NCBI GenBank assembly: GCA_024636595.1 | Contig: JAGXGT010000087.1 | Location: 1 to 16,802, forward strand | DNA from: Sphingomonadales bacterium | GTDB lineage: Bacteria; Pseudomonadota; Alphaproteobacteria; Sphingomonadales; Sphingomonadaceae | Direction: 5' to 3' | DNA: 16,802 nt | Shown: positions 15,361 through 16,802 of the stretch, piece by piece | Position numbering within the stretch: position 1 is the stretch's first letter | Layout: each line of letters begins with the position of its first letter | Notes under the pieces: generated by a model | Seen by the model: only the letters and a program-made list of their open reading frames with translations | Told to the model about the DNA's origin: nothing | Databases searched by the model: none | Made by a program: the position numbers and the translations under genes

Positions 15361-16530
15361 TCACGCGCGATCACAGTCCCATGTTATGTCGCTGACACCG
15401 ATCAGGCGCGCCAGCCGCGCCAGCTCCGCGCCCAGCTTCGCCTGCCGTCCGGTCGTCCAGCGAACCCCGGGTTCGGGCCAGAATTGCGTCACCCGCAAAC
15501 GGCTCGCCGAGCGGTCAGCCTTGAGTTCAATCCGTCCGATAAAGCGGTCGCGTTCGAGCAGTGGATAGACATAATAGCCCCATAAGCGCTGCGCCGCCGG
15601 AACAAACATCTCGTTGCGATACGCGAAACCGAACAACGCCAACAGTCGGTTGCGGTCGCGCACTACCGGATCGAACGGATTGATGATCCGCAACCGCGCT
15701 GTCGGAGCCGGCACGCTGGCCAGGCGCGCCTCGATATCGGACGGTGCCAGCGCATCGCGCCAGTCCCCGTCATGCGATTGCAGTTTGACGGGAACGAGGT
15801 CCCGAACGTCCTGTGACCAGATTCTTACTTCTTTCGCGTCCACCGCGCCCCAGAAGCGCTGGATTTCGCCGAGCGAAGCAAAGGCCAGACGGTCCAGCGC
15901 GTTGCGGCACAGCCAGTCGATCTGGGTCGTTTCGTCATGAACCGCTTCACGATGCTGCTGCGGGATGACCCGTTCGGCGAGGTCGTAATATTTGGCGAAA
16001 TTTTCTCGATGGGATGTCGCGAGGTCGCCGGCATACCAGAGCTGGTCGAGCACCCGTTTGTGCGGCGGGCGATCCCACATCTGTTTCTTGCCCTCGACTT
16101 TGGTGTCGAAGGCATGGGTTGATAGCGGGCCTTCACGTTCGATCCGGGACAGGATTTGCTCCCGTCCGATTTCCTTCACCGCCTTTTGAAAGGAGGCATG
16201 GCCCGCCACCCGGTCTCCCAGCCGCCGGAACTGGCGCTGCCACATCGGGTAAAATTCGACCGGCAGAACCGACGCGTCGTGGGTGAAATGTTCAAACACC
16301 GCTCGGTCCTCGCCGAGCAGCCGGTCGAGCATCGGTTCGCGGTAATTCTGGTTGCGGCTCCACAATATATGATGATGGGCGCGGGTGACGTTCTGGATCG
16401 TGTCGAGCTGGACAAAGCCGAGGCTGCGGATGGTCTCTGGCAGGTCCAGCGGGCCGGTCGGGGTTTCGGAGAGGCCTTGTGACTGCAGCCAGAGCCAGCG
16501 CGCGTTACGGTTGCTGATGCGCAGCGCCAT
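15361..16530 (-). CDS. YcaQ/AlkX-like winged-helix DNA glycosylase
   Basis: 389 residues, the usual length for the family formerly called DUF1006 (now HTH_42, AlkZ/YcaQ). Key signatures are 'GFVQLDTIQNVTRAHHHILWSR' in two parts: the Q-x-D motif at Q41-L42-D43 and the following RAHHH/WSR segment. Later come 'WYAGDL' and 'LLALFGFAYRNEMFVPAAQRLWGYYVYPLLERDRFIGRI', spanning the winged-helix core. E. coli YcaQ removes bulky alkyl adducts and unhooks interstrand crosslinks. Homologues with Q-x-D rather than the AlkZ Q-x-Q belong to the YcaQ-like branch, so a role in repair of alkylated or crosslinked DNA is the best guess; the substrate is not proven. The start ATG 16530 lacks a clear binding site but lies only four bases after the stop of the upstream permease gene, suggesting coupling. 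Confidence 0.88.
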   Translation of the reverse strand: MALRISNRNARWLWLQSQGLSETPTGPLDLPETIRSLGFVQLDTIQNVTRAHHHILWSRNQNYREPMLDRLLGEDRAVFEHFTHDASVLPVEFYPMWQRQFRRLGDRVAGHASFQKAVKEIGREQILSRIEREGPLSTHAFDTKVEGKKQMWDRPPHKRVLDQLWYAGDLATSHRENFAKYYDLAERVIPQQHREAVHDETTQIDWLCRNALDRLAFASLGEIQRFWGAVDAKEVRIWSQDVRDLVPVKLQSHDGDWRDALAPSDIEARLASVPAPTARLRIINPFDPVVRDRNRLLALFGFAYRNEMFVPAAQRLWGYYVYPLLERDRFIGRIELKADRSASRLRVTQFWPEPGVRWTTGRQAKLGAELARLARLIGVSDITWDCDRA

Positions 16531-16534
16531 CCGA

Positions 16535-16802
16535 TCAGACTGCGATGTTTTCGATATGGGCGACTTTCCGGTCCCGCCGGGTTGCCAAGATACATCCGGT
16601 CACGATCAAGATCGCCCCCGCCACCGTGGTCAGCGTGATCGGCTCCCGAAAGAACAGCCAGCCAAAAATCGATGCCCAGATAAAGGCGCTATATTCCAGA
16701 TTGATCAGATTCTTCGCTTCTGCGCGGGCATAGCCCCAGGCAATGAACACTGCCGAGATGATCGACAGGATCGCGCCGGCACCGATATAGGGCAGAAATT
16801 CC
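16535..16802 (-). CDS. EamA/DMT-family permease, C-terminal part
   Basis: Only the last 88 residues are in the window; the gene continues past the right edge. Reading from the edge the protein runs 'EFLPYIGAGAILSIISAVFIAWGYARAEA', then 'LINLEYSAFIWASIFGWLFFREPITLTTVAGAILIVTGCIL', then a basic tail 'ATRRDRKVAHIENIAV'. The alternation of three membrane segments with 'GWLFFREPIT' followed by a 'GAILIVTG' helix is typical of the second EamA domain of drug/metabolite transporters, ten-helix inner-membrane exporters. The substrate is unknown. The reading frame is open to the edge without a start codon that would fit a whole protein. The YcaQ-like gene begins four bases after its stop. Confidence 0.85.
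   Translation of the reverse strand, partial: EFLPYIGAGAILSIISAVFIAWGYARAEAKNLINLEYSAFIWASIFGWLFFREPITLTTVAGAILIVTGCILATRRDRKVAHIENIAV

Noticed and set aside
15240..15374. 45-residue upstream extension of TamA
   Set aside because: It would place the signal peptide internally; ATG 15239 has its own binding site at a good distance.
1..16802. tRNA, rRNA, CRISPR array, insertion sequence, integrase, toxin-antitoxin or defence genes
   Set aside because: None seen on reading both strands; no spaced direct repeats and no transposase-like or known defence motifs.

Overview
The window reads as ordinary chromosomal DNA of an alphaproteobacterium, most likely a sphingomonad (order Sphingomonadales). 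This placement is an inference from moderately high GC, codon use, and the protein styles seen: a lipoprotein-type quinohemoprotein dehydrogenase, a glnB-glnA pair, a tamA-tamB pair with a very acidic TamA linker, and a YcaQ-like protein next to an EamA permease. There is no rRNA, tRNA, CRISPR array, insertion sequence or phage gene that I can support. Eleven protein-coding genes are called, one of them cut by the right edge.

Left part, + strand. Positions 1-220 are non-coding and end in a striking AT-rich pair of overlapping palindromes (161-186). Next come an exported S41-family (IRBP/tricorn-like) peptidase (221-1552) and a MarR-family regulator that overlaps or nearly abuts it. The palindromes are a natural candidate for the regulator's own operator. 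After a 183-base gap with a second dyad (2150-2171) lies a quinohemoprotein alcohol dehydrogenase (PQQ propeller plus C-terminal cytochrome c) that carries a lipoprotein signal.

Middle, + strand. A hairpin with a T-run ends the dehydrogenase unit. It is followed by the nitrogen-control pair glnB (PII, uridylylation Tyr51) and glnA (glutamine synthetase I, adenylylation Tyr399), closed by a strong intrinsic terminator at 6414-6445. Then come an unrecognised 84-residue protein with an excellent ribosome binding site, and a six-helix membrane protein with GGDEF and EAL domains, predicted to make and break cyclic-di-GMP.

Right part, - strand. Read right to left: the 3' end of an EamA/DMT-family permease, a YcaQ/AlkX-like DNA glycosylase four bases downstream of it, and the tamA-tamB pair with no base between the tamA stop and the tamB start. 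TamA (an outer-membrane Omp85 barrel) and TamB (a long inner-membrane-anchored periplasmic protein) work together in outer-membrane biogenesis. tamB converges with the GGDEF-EAL gene across a 121-base gap that holds competing inverted repeats.

I did not find a convincing previously undescribed multi-gene system. The points most worth a second look are the palindromes upstream of the peptidase-MarR pair, the dyad upstream of the dehydrogenase, the unknown 84-residue gene, the acidic TamA linker, and the degenerate I-site in the GGDEF domain.
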